Source of the DNA: Saprospiraceae bacterium
GTDB lineage: Bacteria; Bacteroidota; Bacteroidia; Chitinophagales; Saprospiraceae
Assembly (NCBI GenBank): GCA_022842255.1
Contig: JALHPW010000389.1
Span: forward strand, 1-5,300
Direction: 5' to 3'
DNA: 5,300 nucleotides
Both the position numbers and the translations under genes were made by a program. Below, one piece after another: positions 1-5,300 of the stretch (position 1 is its first letter; each line of letters opens with the position of its first letter). The notes beneath the pieces are model-generated. The model was not told where the DNA came from, searched no databases, and saw nothing but the letters and a program-made list of their open reading frames with translations.

Positions 1-1
1 G

Positions 2-2170
2 CTCTGCTTAGGGGAGTCAGACACCTTGGTTGCTACCACTACCCCAGCAGGCTCTACCGTCACTTGGTCGCCGCCGTTTTATTTGAACACCAGTACAGGA
101 TCGACCGTAATCACAACCCCCGACGAGTCTGTGACCTACGTGGCCACTTATGATATTGTCAGTGGGAATAGGACCTGTACCGTGTATGATTCCGTGCGGG
201 TAAAAGTAGACTCCTTGCCCGATCAGAGCATTCGTCGGGTAATGGATAAAGAAGTGTACTGCCAGGGCGATACCATCTACTTTATTTCCAATACTTATGA
301 GCCTGCCAGTTTCCCGGGTATCCAGCATGCTTGGTTGCCCCATGGCACCTTTTTGACGCCGGAGGAGAATTGGAACCTGGTCATTATTGCCAACGATACC
401 TTTACCTACCAACGGGTCACCGAAATCGGGGGCTGTTTGGATACGGCAGAAGTGTACGTGCCGGTGTTCATCCCTCCAACGGTGACCGCCGTGGCAGACC
501 CTGCGGTGGTTTGTCCTGGGGAATCCTCGCAAATCACGGTAACGGTCACACCCGGCAACCCAAGTTATGAATACGAGTGGGAGCAGATGACGGCCGGGTC
601 GCTTTCTTGCGACGATTGCTTGACCCCAGTTGCGTCGCCTGCTCAAACAACCATGTACCAAATCGGTATCAAGGACTTGCCGTGCCCCGCCGGGACGAGT
701 GTGGCCGTTTTTGTAGAGCAACTGCCCGTTCTGCAACTCGCTGACAATCCGGTAATTTGCTCCACTGGCTCGGTGGTGTTGAATACCAGCAACCAGACCG
801 ATGTCACCTACACCTGGACGCCGAGCACCTTCCTGGACAACCCCAATTCCCCGAATCCGGTAGCAAGCCCTACCCAAACCATCACTTACAATGTAGTGGC
901 ACAAGGGCCCAATTGTAGCTCCGAAGGCGAGGTGACGGTTACTTATTTCAATGCCAGCATCAACGCCGGACAAGACCAAATTATCTGCGAAGGCAATTCT
1001 GCCACCTTGACCGCTACTTCCACCGGCGACCCCGGCACGCTCGTGTGGTCGCCCTCAGGTGAAACCACCAATACAATAACCGTCAGCCCAACTACCCTGC
1101 AATCCTATGGCGTGACCTATTTTTACGGTCAGGGATGTGCCACTGTGGATGCCGTAACGGTGGATGTAATTCCATTGCCGGTGCTGAATTTGAACCCCAA
1201 TACTTCTATTTGTTTGGGTGAATCGGTAGCGCTCACCTTGCCGCCAAATGGCCCTGGCACCTTCCAGTGGTCGCCTGCAACCTCGCTCAACAATCCGAAC
1301 ATCCCCAACCCGATCGCCACGCCTACCAGCACCATTACCTATACCGTGAATGCCAGCAACCAGAACTGCGCCACACAAGGTGAAGTCACGGTAACAGTTT
1401 CGAATGCCAATGTGAGCGTTGGTCCAGACCAGGACTTGTGCTTCGGCGAGAGCGTTACGTTGACCGCTACCGTAACAGGTACCCCTGCCGACAGTATTGT
1501 TTGGATGCCAGGGGGAATCGTCGCGCCAAGTATCACGGTATCGCCCGTAGTGACCACTACTTACACGGCAACCATTTATTACGGCGTCAATTGCAGTGAT
1601 GCGGATGCGGTAACCTTGACGGTATTCCCACCTACTGTTTTTGATGTTATCGAAGCTACTCCCGACCCTGCCGACTCGATTTGTGAGGGAGCATCGGTCA
1701 AATTGCGGATTGAAATCGTCAATGGCGATGTTGAAAGCCTTCAATGGACTGCCAATGGGGTTCCAATTCCCGGCGCCAGCTTGGATTCGGTGGAAGTGAC
1801 CCCACTGGGCAATACGGTAACCTACACGGTTATCGCCACAGACGGGAACGGTTGCACCACGGAATCGGATCCGGTGGTTTACAATACAAAACGTTGTTTT
1901 GAAATCCCCAACGCATTTACACCCAATGGTGATGGTGCCAATGATAGCTTTGGTCCTGTGTTACTCGGCGGGTCGGCGACCATTACCAAATTCAATATTT
2001 TCAACCGTTGGGGACAAAAGGTCTTTGAGGCTTCGGGGGAGAAAACAGCGTGGGACGGCCGAACGGACGACAAAGCTGCGCCCAGCGACGTCTATGTGTA
2101 CCACATGGTGGTTCGATTTGGGAATGGGGAGGAGCAAGAATACCATGGGGAAGTGACCTTATTGCGATAG
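2..2170 (+). CDS. T9SS-secreted Ig-like repeat surface protein with type B (CHU_C) C-terminal domain, 5' partial
   Basis: The frame is open from the first bases of the window (reading LCLGES...), so the start codon lies upstream; the TTG at base 26 is not a credible start because it falls inside a repeat. What is visible is 722 codons of about eight tandem Ig/PKD-like beta domains of roughly 75-85 residues. Each opens with a Cys in an xCxGxS-type motif (Cys codons at 5, 260, 512, 758, 986, 1211, 1439, 1682) and has a second Cys late in the domain (176, 434, 683, 914, 1136, 1367, 1592, 1853), suggesting one disulfide per domain. The last ~91 residues are a gliding motility-associated C-terminal domain, the type IX secretion type B sorting signal. 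From family knowledge the protein should cross the outer membrane through T9SS and be surface-bound or released; adhesion is a reasonable but unproven role. Composition is rich in Thr, Val, Pro and Asn and poor in Lys, typical of such exported proteins. The N-terminal signal peptide and any catalytic domain would be outside the window. The esterase gene follows after 5 bases. Confidence 0.93.
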   Translation, partial: LCLGESDTLVATTTPAGSTVTWSPPFYLNTSTGSTVITTPDESVTYVATYDIVSGNRTCTVYDSVRVKVDSLPDQSIRRVMDKEVYCQGDTIYFISNTYEPASFPGIQHAWLPHGTFLTPEENWNLVIIANDTFTYQRVTEIGGCLDTAEVYVPVFIPPTVTAVADPAVVCPGESSQITVTVTPGNPSYEYEWEQMTAGSLSCDDCLTPVASPAQTTMYQIGIKDLPCPAGTSVAVFVEQLPVLQLADNPVICSTGSVVLNTSNQTDVTYTWTPSTFLDNPNSPNPVASPTQTITYNVVAQGPNCSSEGEVTVTYFNASINAGQDQIICEGNSATLTATSTGDPGTLVWSPSGETTNTITVSPTTLQSYGVTYFYGQGCATVDAVTVDVIPLPVLNLNPNTSICLGESVALTLPPNGPGTFQWSPATSLNNPNIPNPIATPTSTITYTVNASNQNCATQGEVTVTVSNANVSVGPDQDLCFGESVTLTATVTGTPADSIVWMPGGIVAPSITVSPVVTTTYTATIYYGVNCSDADAVTLTVFPPTVFDVIEATPDPADSICEGASVKLRIEIVNGDVESLQWTANGVPIPGASLDSVEVTPLGNTVTYTVIATDGNGCTTESDPVVYNTKRCFEIPNAFTPNGDGANDSFGPVLLGGSATITKFNIFNRWGQKVFEASGEKTAWDGRTDDKAAPSDVYVYHMVVRFGNGEEQEYHGEVTLLR
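758..1681 (+). repeat. Two-domain super-repeat in the surface protein (period about 151 residues, 453 bases)
   Basis: Ig-like domains 4 and 6 resemble each other more than their neighbours (NPNxPNPxAxPTxTITYxV, then an NC Cys and GEVTVT), and domains 5 and 7 likewise match (CxGxSxTLTAT, ITVSP, a YYG/FYG-type turn before the second Cys, then DAVTxxV). The opening Cys codons at 758 and 1211, and at 986 and 1439, are both 453 bases apart. The unit therefore seems to have been duplicated as a pair. Nucleotide identity between the copies is visibly lower than protein similarity, so the duplication is old or the copies were kept under protein-level selection. Domain 3 shares parts of the domain-4/6 pattern (PVASPxQTTxY) and carries an extra CxxC near base 608-619. 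Confidence 0.75.
1895..2167 (+). other. T9SS type B sorting domain (CHU_C / gliding motility-associated C-terminal domain)
   Basis: The block begins CFEIPNAFTPNGDGANDSF, the hallmark opening of this domain, then has ITKFNIFNRWGQKVFEA, AWDGR, a Pro-Ser-Asp-Val-Tyr-Val-Tyr strand, and ends a few residues after GEVTLLR at the stop codon. In known members this terminal domain directs export by the type IX secretion machinery. Type B signals differ from the commoner type A (Por secretion) tails, and some type B cargo depends on a PorP/SprF-family partner; no sprF-like gene follows here. The match covers the whole motif set with no visible gap. Confidence 0.93.
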
Positions 2171-2175
2171 AGGCC

Positions 2176-3015
2176 ATGGCTGTTATTCGTCCGTTTGCGC
2201 TTGCCAAGCAAATTGCGGCCGTGCCTTTCCATTTTGTGCACCACCAATGGAAGCACGAAGCGGTTAGCAAGCCTGAAAAGCATAAATTTGGTACGCATTC
2301 GCGCCAATATTTGATGTTTTGGTTGCCTCCAAAAGGTGTACCGGAACGGAACAGCGTGGTGGTTTTTTACCACGGTGGGGGTTGGAGGCTGGGTTGGCCA
2401 GACCAATTCCCCACCGTGGCAGATTGGTTTTTGCGGCGAGGGTATCCAGTCGTCATGCCGGCCTACCGCTTGCTCCCTAGGTACCATTTTCCAAACATGC
2501 GCGAGGACCTGAACCTGGCTATGGGCAAAATCTTGGAATTGATGGACATCCATGGTTTGGCTCAAAAAAAACTATTGATAGCGGGGATGTCAGCTGGTGC
2601 TACACTGGCAGCACATTTGATTTTCAACCGACTAGAATTGGTGCAATTTTCCAAGACCTCAGCGAGTTTTTCCGGCTTCCTTTCCTTTGGTGGGCCCTTA
2701 GATCTGAGCCAAATGCCCAATGTAGCCCAGGTTCGAAATTTTGCCGGCGGAACTTTCAACAGTGAGGCATTCAAAAAGGCAAATCCCATGACTTGGCTTG
2801 AAAAGGAAGAGCGTATTCCAGCCTTGTTTGTCCATGGCACGGATGATGCGATTGTACCGTTTGCTAGTTCGGCGCATTTTTACCAAGCATATCTAGGCCC
2901 AAAAACCTTGCACCCAATTCCGGATGGGTCGCACCTCGACTCCTTGAGGTTTGCTTTGGATGATTGGCAAACGGCAGAAGTAGTTGAGCAATGGCTTTTG
3001 AGGTATGAGGTATGA
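2176..3015 (+). CDS. Alpha/beta hydrolase, HSL/BD-FAE-like carboxylesterase
   Basis: This 279-residue protein is predicted to hydrolyse carboxyl esters (or a related small acyl substrate) in the cytoplasm; no signal peptide or lipobox is visible. All expected landmarks are present: oxyanion-hole motif HGGGW at residues 66-70, nucleophile elbow GMSAG at 137-141 with Ser139, an acid in HGTDD (Asp224 best fits the usual spacing), and His253 in DGSH. HGGGW plus GxSAG points to the hormone-sensitive-lipase or BD-FAE esterase groups, which include kynurenine formamidase-like enzymes; the substrate cannot be read from sequence. The ATG at 2176 was chosen because it sits 5 bases after the upstream stop and leaves a family-sized protein. 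The open frame continues back to a GTG at 2050, but that would add 42 residues of out-of-frame surface-protein sequence. The ribosome site is weak (AGAGG only 2 bases from the ATG). The close spacing suggests cotranscription and perhaps translational coupling with the surface protein. The last codons and the TGA come from a heptamer repeat. Confidence 0.9.
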   Translation: MAVIRPFALAKQIAAVPFHFVHHQWKHEAVSKPEKHKFGTHSRQYLMFWLPPKGVPERNSVVVFYHGGGWRLGWPDQFPTVADWFLRRGYPVVMPAYRLLPRYHFPNMREDLNLAMGKILELMDIHGLAQKKLLIAGMSAGATLAAHLIFNRLELVQFSKTSASFSGFLSFGGPLDLSQMPNVAQVRNFAGGTFNSEAFKKANPMTWLEKEERIPALFVHGTDDAIVPFASSAHFYQAYLGPKTLHPIPDGSHLDSLRFALDDWQTAEVVEQWLLRYEV

Positions 3016-3029
3016 ACTTTGAGGTATGA
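3000..3029 (+). repeat. GAGGTAT heptamer tandem repeat at the 3' end of the esterase gene
   Basis: Reading in sevens from base 3000 gives GAGGTAT, GAGGTAT, GAACTTT, GAGGTAT, then GA. The 12-mer TTTGAGGTATGA occurs at 2997-3008 and again at 3018-3029. The array supplies the esterase's final Glu-Val codons and its TGA stop (3013-3015). There is no dyad symmetry, so it is not a terminator. Its role is unknown. Confidence 0.75.
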
Positions 3030-3035
3030 TCGGAA

Positions 3036-3070
3036 TTTGGCAGTTTGATGTGGATTCGGGATTACCTTTG
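3036..3070 (+). promoter_or_regulatory. Bacteroidota-type promoter (TTG ... TAnnTTTG) for the START-domain gene
   Basis: TACCTTTG at 3063-3070 matches the -7 consensus TAnnTTTG of Bacteroidota sigma factors exactly. A TTTG at 3036-3039 could be the -33 element with 23 bases between, at the long end of the range described for Flavobacterium; another TTTG at 3044-3047 is only 15 bases away and fits less well. Transcription would then start near 3075-3078. This is a motif match only, though its place just before a gene with a new function supports it. Confidence 0.5.
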
Positions 3071-3102
3071 CAGAAATGCTAGATTGTCCAAATACTCCTG
3101 CC

Positions 3103-3756
3103 ATGCCGAAAACGATGAGAATTACATTATCCTTTTTATGGATTTGGGTGGTATTCCAGCCGCTTTTTGCGCAAAATGCCGCAAATTGGGAATTTAAGGG
3201 AGACAAAGATGGGGTTAAGATTTTCCATCAGAAAACGCCCGGGCTCCTGCACATCAAATTGACTACCTCGGTCAAAGTCCCACTTGCAGGCATTGCCGCG
3301 CTATTTGCCGACGTGGACAACTACAAGGCATGGGGATACAAAATCAGTGAATCGAGGCTGCTGCGACGCGTATCGGAAACTGAACTTTGGTATTATGCCA
3401 AATACGATTTCCCTTGGCCTTTGGACGACCGAGACATCATTTTACACAGTAAAATGGAGCAAGACCCCGTCACACGAAGGATTCGAATCACCAATACCCC
3501 CTACCCTTCCTATCTTCCTGAGATTAAGGGAGTGGAAAGGATAAAAAACACCACCACCAAGTGGCTTTTTATACCCAGCGACGGCGGTTGGGTGTATGTT
3601 GAACAACAAATTGCCACGGATTCGGCTGAAGGGGTGCCGGATTGGCTGGTCAAATTAACCGCAGACACGGGTCCGCGGGAAACTGCCAAATCTGTCCGAA
3701 AAATCTTGCAGCAGGAAAAATATCAAACCCAGCGCTTGGCCCACATTAAGGAGTAG
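3103..3756 (+). CDS. Exported START/SRPBCC-fold lipid-binding-like protein
   Basis: The product is 217 residues from this start. Residues 1-24 form a signal peptide: Lys3 and Arg6, a hydrophobic stretch LSFLWIWVVFQPLF, and a likely cut after Ala24 (LFA|QN). The mature part looks like a START-type helix-grip domain that binds a hydrophobic ligand in a cavity: ALFADVDNYKAW at about 66-77, YDFPWPLDDRDI at 101-112 (strongly typical of bacterial START proteins), a central beta sheet, and a C-terminal helix with PDWLVK and ETAKSVRKIL. No catalytic residues are expected. Location is probably periplasmic; the ligand is unknown. Three in-frame ATGs are possible: 3076, 3103 and 3115. The one at 3076 would place nine polar residues before the signal peptide and would coincide with the predicted transcription start, so 3103 is preferred; 3115 also gives a workable signal peptide. 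No clear Shine-Dalgarno precedes any of them. The 3' end overlaps the convergent acetyltransferase gene by 11 bases. Confidence 0.85.
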   Translation: MPKTMRITLSFLWIWVVFQPLFAQNAANWEFKGDKDGVKIFHQKTPGLLHIKLTTSVKVPLAGIAALFADVDNYKAWGYKISESRLLRRVSETELWYYAKYDFPWPLDDRDIILHSKMEQDPVTRRIRITNTPYPSYLPEIKGVERIKNTTTKWLFIPSDGGWVYVEQQIATDSAEGVPDWLVKLTADTGPRETAKSVRKILQQEKYQTQRLAHIKE

Positions 3757-4237
3757 AAACCTTCAACTTAACCAACCAATCCGTTTGCGTGCCGAAAATT
3801 TCGAACCCGCATCGTTCATAAAAGCGCAGGGCAGGTGGGTTTTCTTGCCAGACACTGAGCCATAGCCATGCTGCGCCGACGTTTTTAGCCTGAATTTGAG
3901 CAAAATCAAGCAGTTTTTCGCCAATCCTTCTACCCTGGAAGGCGGGTTCAACGTACAATCGCTCTACTTGCACCGTTTGGGTGCTTCCCAATTCTGGAGC
4001 GTGCCGATCAAAGTTTAATTTGAGATACGCGGCCAAGGTGTCTCCCTCGTGATAAAACCAAAATTGTGCATGCGGGTGCTCCAGTTCCTGCTTGAACCGC
4101 TCTGTTGAAAACGCCTGCGCACAATAGGCTTCAAAGCGCGCAGGGTCGTTCGATGCCTGAAACGCTGCACGAAAAGTATACTCGGCAAAGGCGCGCAAGT
4201 TTTCCAGGTCTGAACTTTGTACGCGGGAAATCTGCAT
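3746..4237 (-). CDS. GNAT-family N-acetyltransferase, PaiA-like
   Basis: This 163-residue protein covers a complete GNAT fold and should transfer an acetyl group from acetyl-CoA to an amine in the cytoplasm. The acetyl-CoA motif A runs from about 89 to 117: VQVERLYVEPAFQGRRIG has the beta-4 strand and the pyrophosphate-binding QxxxIG loop (Gln101-Gly106). Motif B is at about 124-148, with WLWLSVWQEN followed by ALRFYERCGFEIFG. The N-terminal half (TFRAAF near 21-26, a YCAQAF...ERFKQEL helix near 38-52, QFWFYHEG near 58-65) follows the pattern I recall for Bacillus PaiA, a spermidine/spermine acetyltransferase; a polyamine substrate is therefore a fair guess, not a demonstration. Only one start, the ATG at 4237, fits the N-terminal strand (MQISRVQSSDLENLR). 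No TAnnTTTG box is visible upstream, so it may be read from the NYN-cold-shock gene 106 bases upstream, through the heptamer repeat. Its stop lies inside the end of the START gene on the other strand. Confidence 0.9.
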   Translation of the reverse strand: MQISRVQSSDLENLRAFAEYTFRAAFQASNDPARFEAYCAQAFSTERFKQELEHPHAQFWFYHEGDTLAAYLKLNFDRHAPELGSTQTVQVERLYVEPAFQGRRIGEKLLDFAQIQAKNVGAAWLWLSVWQENPPALRFYERCGFEIFGTQTDWLVKLKVSTP

Positions 4238-4240
4238 AGA

Positions 4241-4343
4241 AGTTTAGGGTTTGGGGTGTTAGGGATTAGAGTTTAGGGTTTAGGATGTTAAGGCCAACCG
4301 ACCCATTACGCTAAACCCTAAACTTACTAAAACCTAAACATCC
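4241..4343. repeat. Telomere-like TTTAGGG heptamer repeats in inverted arrangement
   Basis: The gap between the two minus-strand genes is almost entirely repeat. From 4242 the + strand reads GTTTAGG, GTTTGGG, then degenerate TGTTAGG and GATTAGA, then GTTTAGG, GTTTAGG (to 4284) and ATGTTAAGG. After a 17-base unrelated spacer (4294-4310), the complementary C-rich form (CTAAACCCTAAAC..., ACCTAAACATCC) runs from 4311 to the stop codon of the NYN gene. The unit equals the plant-type telomere heptamer, but flanking bacterial genes on both sides show it is an interstitial bacterial repeat. Copies are imperfect, so it is not a freshly expanded microsatellite. Confidence 0.8.
4270..4324. other. Perfect 14-bp inverted repeat (potential hairpin) within the TTTAGGG array
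   Basis: AGTTTAGGGTTTAG at 4270-4283 is exactly complementary to CTAAACCCTAAACT at 4311-4324, with a 27-base loop. A second pair, AGGATGTT at 4282-4289 and AACATCCT at 4337-4344, reaches the stop codon of the NYN-cold-shock gene and would compete with it. In RNA made from the minus strand this hairpin would lie between the two genes, where it could protect the 3' end of the first message or slow read-through. It has no U-tract after it, so a classic intrinsic terminator is not supported. Confidence 0.6.
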
Positions 4344-5267
4344 TCACTTGATCAACCGTACATTCCGAGCAATCGGTTCACCCCTGTCATTTTTACTCAG
4401 CGTGAACTCTACCAAATCGCCTTCGCGGAGGTCGTTGAAATCAGTGTCGATCAGGAAAGAGAAGTGAAAGAATAGGTTGTTTGTTTGTGGATAGTTCACA
4501 AATCCGTACCCGTCTTTCAAGCTAAAAATCGTACTGCGCTTGGATTCCCCGTCTTCCTCAACGAGCACCGTCTCCTCGGCTTCTGCCGGACTGGCTACCA
4601 GGTTGCGTTTGCGTTCCACAAAAAGTCGGTTAACCGGGAATTGTGGGTCATTGTCCTCAGAAATGACATCCTGCATGGCCAATGGGTAGGTAACTTCTTC
4701 CCACAAAGCTTGTGAGGTGACCGTACTGCGACGTCTGCCTTCCTCGTCATAAAAATCATAGTCCCAGGCAAAGAGCATCACCCGGACACCCAAGGTGTGG
4801 AGTTTGCGCACCAGTGGCACGAAATCGGTGTCGGACGCAATCAAAACCAGCACATCAAACTGTTTGTGCAAGGCCAATTCAAAGGCCTCCAGGGCCATCC
4901 AGACGTCAATACCACGCTCCTGCCTTTGTCCATGAAAGGTAGTGCGGACGGGGAGGTAGTGCGTTGTGACTCCTTCCATCATCAGGATATCATCAAAAAG
5001 ACGGTCGTAAAAAAGGCGATTCCCTTCATTACTAGCTTCCTGCGCCGAAAGTCTGCCCCGAAAATAGTGGGCATCCACAATTTGGCAGAGGTGCATGTCC
5101 TTTTGTTCTTCCTCCGCTATTTTGTGCCGGATGAACTCGTGTAAACCAGCGATACTGATACGCCCGCGGCGTTCATGGTGGTAAGCATAGTAATTGGAAA
5201 CGTGGAGAAAATAATTGCCGTCGTAAAAAACCCCTATTCGGGTCAACTTCTTTTGATTATCAGACAT
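4344..5267 (-). CDS. NYN (PIN-like RNase) domain protein with C-terminal cold-shock domain
   Basis: This 307-residue cytoplasmic protein has two recognisable domains. Residues ~9-195 form an NYN domain of the LabA/DUF88 type: IGVFYDGNYF (Asp16, Asn18), RGIDVWMALEAF (Asp121), and LVLIASDTDFVPLVRKL (Asp146, Asp148) followed by LGVRVMLF. These acidic positions are where PIN-like nucleases coordinate metal, so RNase activity is likely intact. An acidic linker (~200-240) follows, then residues ~245-307 read as a cold-shock OB fold: TIFSLKDGYGFV carries the RNP1-like GYGFV (Gly253-Val257), NLFFHFSFL the RNP2-like FFHFS, and LREGDLVEFTL plus ARNVRLI the closing strands. The inferred role is binding and cutting or processing RNA. 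The ATG at 5267 gives a short polar lead-in (MSDNQKKLTR) before the first strand; upstream there are only 33 bases of AT-rich sequence, with no convincing promoter. The next gene on this strand is the acetyltransferase. Confidence 0.9.
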   Translation of the reverse strand: MSDNQKKLTRIGVFYDGNYFLHVSNYYAYHHERRGRISIAGLHEFIRHKIAEEEQKDMHLCQIVDAHYFRGRLSAQEASNEGNRLFYDRLFDDILMMEGVTTHYLPVRTTFHGQRQERGIDVWMALEAFELALHKQFDVLVLIASDTDFVPLVRKLHTLGVRVMLFAWDYDFYDEEGRRRSTVTSQALWEEVTYPLAMQDVISEDNDPQFPVNRLFVERKRNLVASPAEAEETVLVEEDGESKRSTIFSLKDGYGFVNYPQTNNLFFHFSFLIDTDFNDLREGDLVEFTLSKNDRGEPIARNVRLIK

Positions 5268-5300
5268 TTTGCTTGAAAAGTAATGAACTAATTTTACTAA

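Noticed and set aside
17..979. A 320-codon open frame on the minus strand opposite the surface protein
   Set aside because: It mirrors a Thr/Val/Pro-rich repeat gene whose codon use avoids antisense stops; the translation is Arg/Gly/His-rich, shows no known motif, and the plus-strand gene is unambiguous. The 1055-1744 minus frame is rejected for the same reason.
2050..2175. N-terminal extension of the esterase from a GTG at 2050
   Set aside because: It would overlap the conserved sorting domain by about 120 bases and its residues look like an out-of-frame shadow; the ATG at 2176 gives a family-sized protein.
3000..3029. CRISPR-like or attachment-site repeat
   Set aside because: The units are only 7 bases with no spacers, and there are no cas, integrase or transposase genes in the window.
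4270..4324. Intrinsic terminator for the NYN-cold-shock gene
   Set aside because: The stem is strong but the loop is 27 bases and no T-tract follows on the minus strand.
4241..4343. Eukaryotic telomere contamination or an assembly join
   Set aside because: Copies are few and imperfect, they are in inverted orientation, and the genes on both sides are bacterial in style and on the same strand.
4485..5144. Plus-strand open frames (4485-4715 and 4797-5144) opposite the NYN-cold-shock gene
   Set aside because: They lie wholly within a well-supported two-domain gene on the other strand and show no recognisable motif.
5275..5282. TACTTTTC on the minus strand as a -7 promoter box for the NYN-cold-shock gene
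   Set aside because: It misses the final G of TAnnTTTG, has no TTG at suitable distance within the window, and would start transcription almost at the ATG.

Overview
The window looks like chromosomal DNA of a free-living Bacteroidota bacterium, most likely near Saprospiria/Haliscomenobacter-type lineages. The evidence is a long surface protein of Ig-like repeats ending in a type IX secretion type B (CHU_C, 'gliding motility-associated') sorting domain, a TAnnTTTG promoter box, weak Shine-Dalgarno sequences, a roughly balanced base composition, and short heptamer repeats between genes. The genus is inferred from style, not proven.

Layout. Bases 2-2170 (+) hold the C-terminal part of a large secreted repeat protein whose start lies upstream of the window. 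Five bases later, 2176-3015 (+) encodes a cytoplasmic-type alpha/beta hydrolase (esterase), probably on the same transcript. A 3000-3029 heptamer repeat (GAGGTAT) forms the last codons and stop of the hydrolase and runs into the gap. A Bacteroidota-type promoter (3036-3070) then drives 3103-3756 (+), a signal-peptide-bearing START/SRPBCC lipid-binding-like protein. This gene converges on, and overlaps by 11 bases, a minus-strand PaiA-like GNAT acetyltransferase (4237-3746). Upstream of that, on the same strand, is a two-domain RNA-metabolism protein (5267-4344) joining an N-terminal NYN (PIN-like RNase) domain to a C-terminal cold-shock domain. The 106-base gap between these two minus genes is filled by telomere-like TTTAGGG heptamers arranged as an inverted repeat.

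How the genes fit together. There is no clear shared pathway: the window looks like ordinary accessory/housekeeping chromosome with a + strand block (adhesin-hydrolase, then the START protein on its own promoter) facing a - strand block (NYN-CSD, GNAT). The parts most worth following up are the NYN-cold-shock fusion and the two different period-7 repeat families at gene ends, one of which can fold into a long hairpin or possibly a G-quadruplex. I found no RNA genes, CRISPR arrays, insertion sequences, prophage genes or defence cassette.
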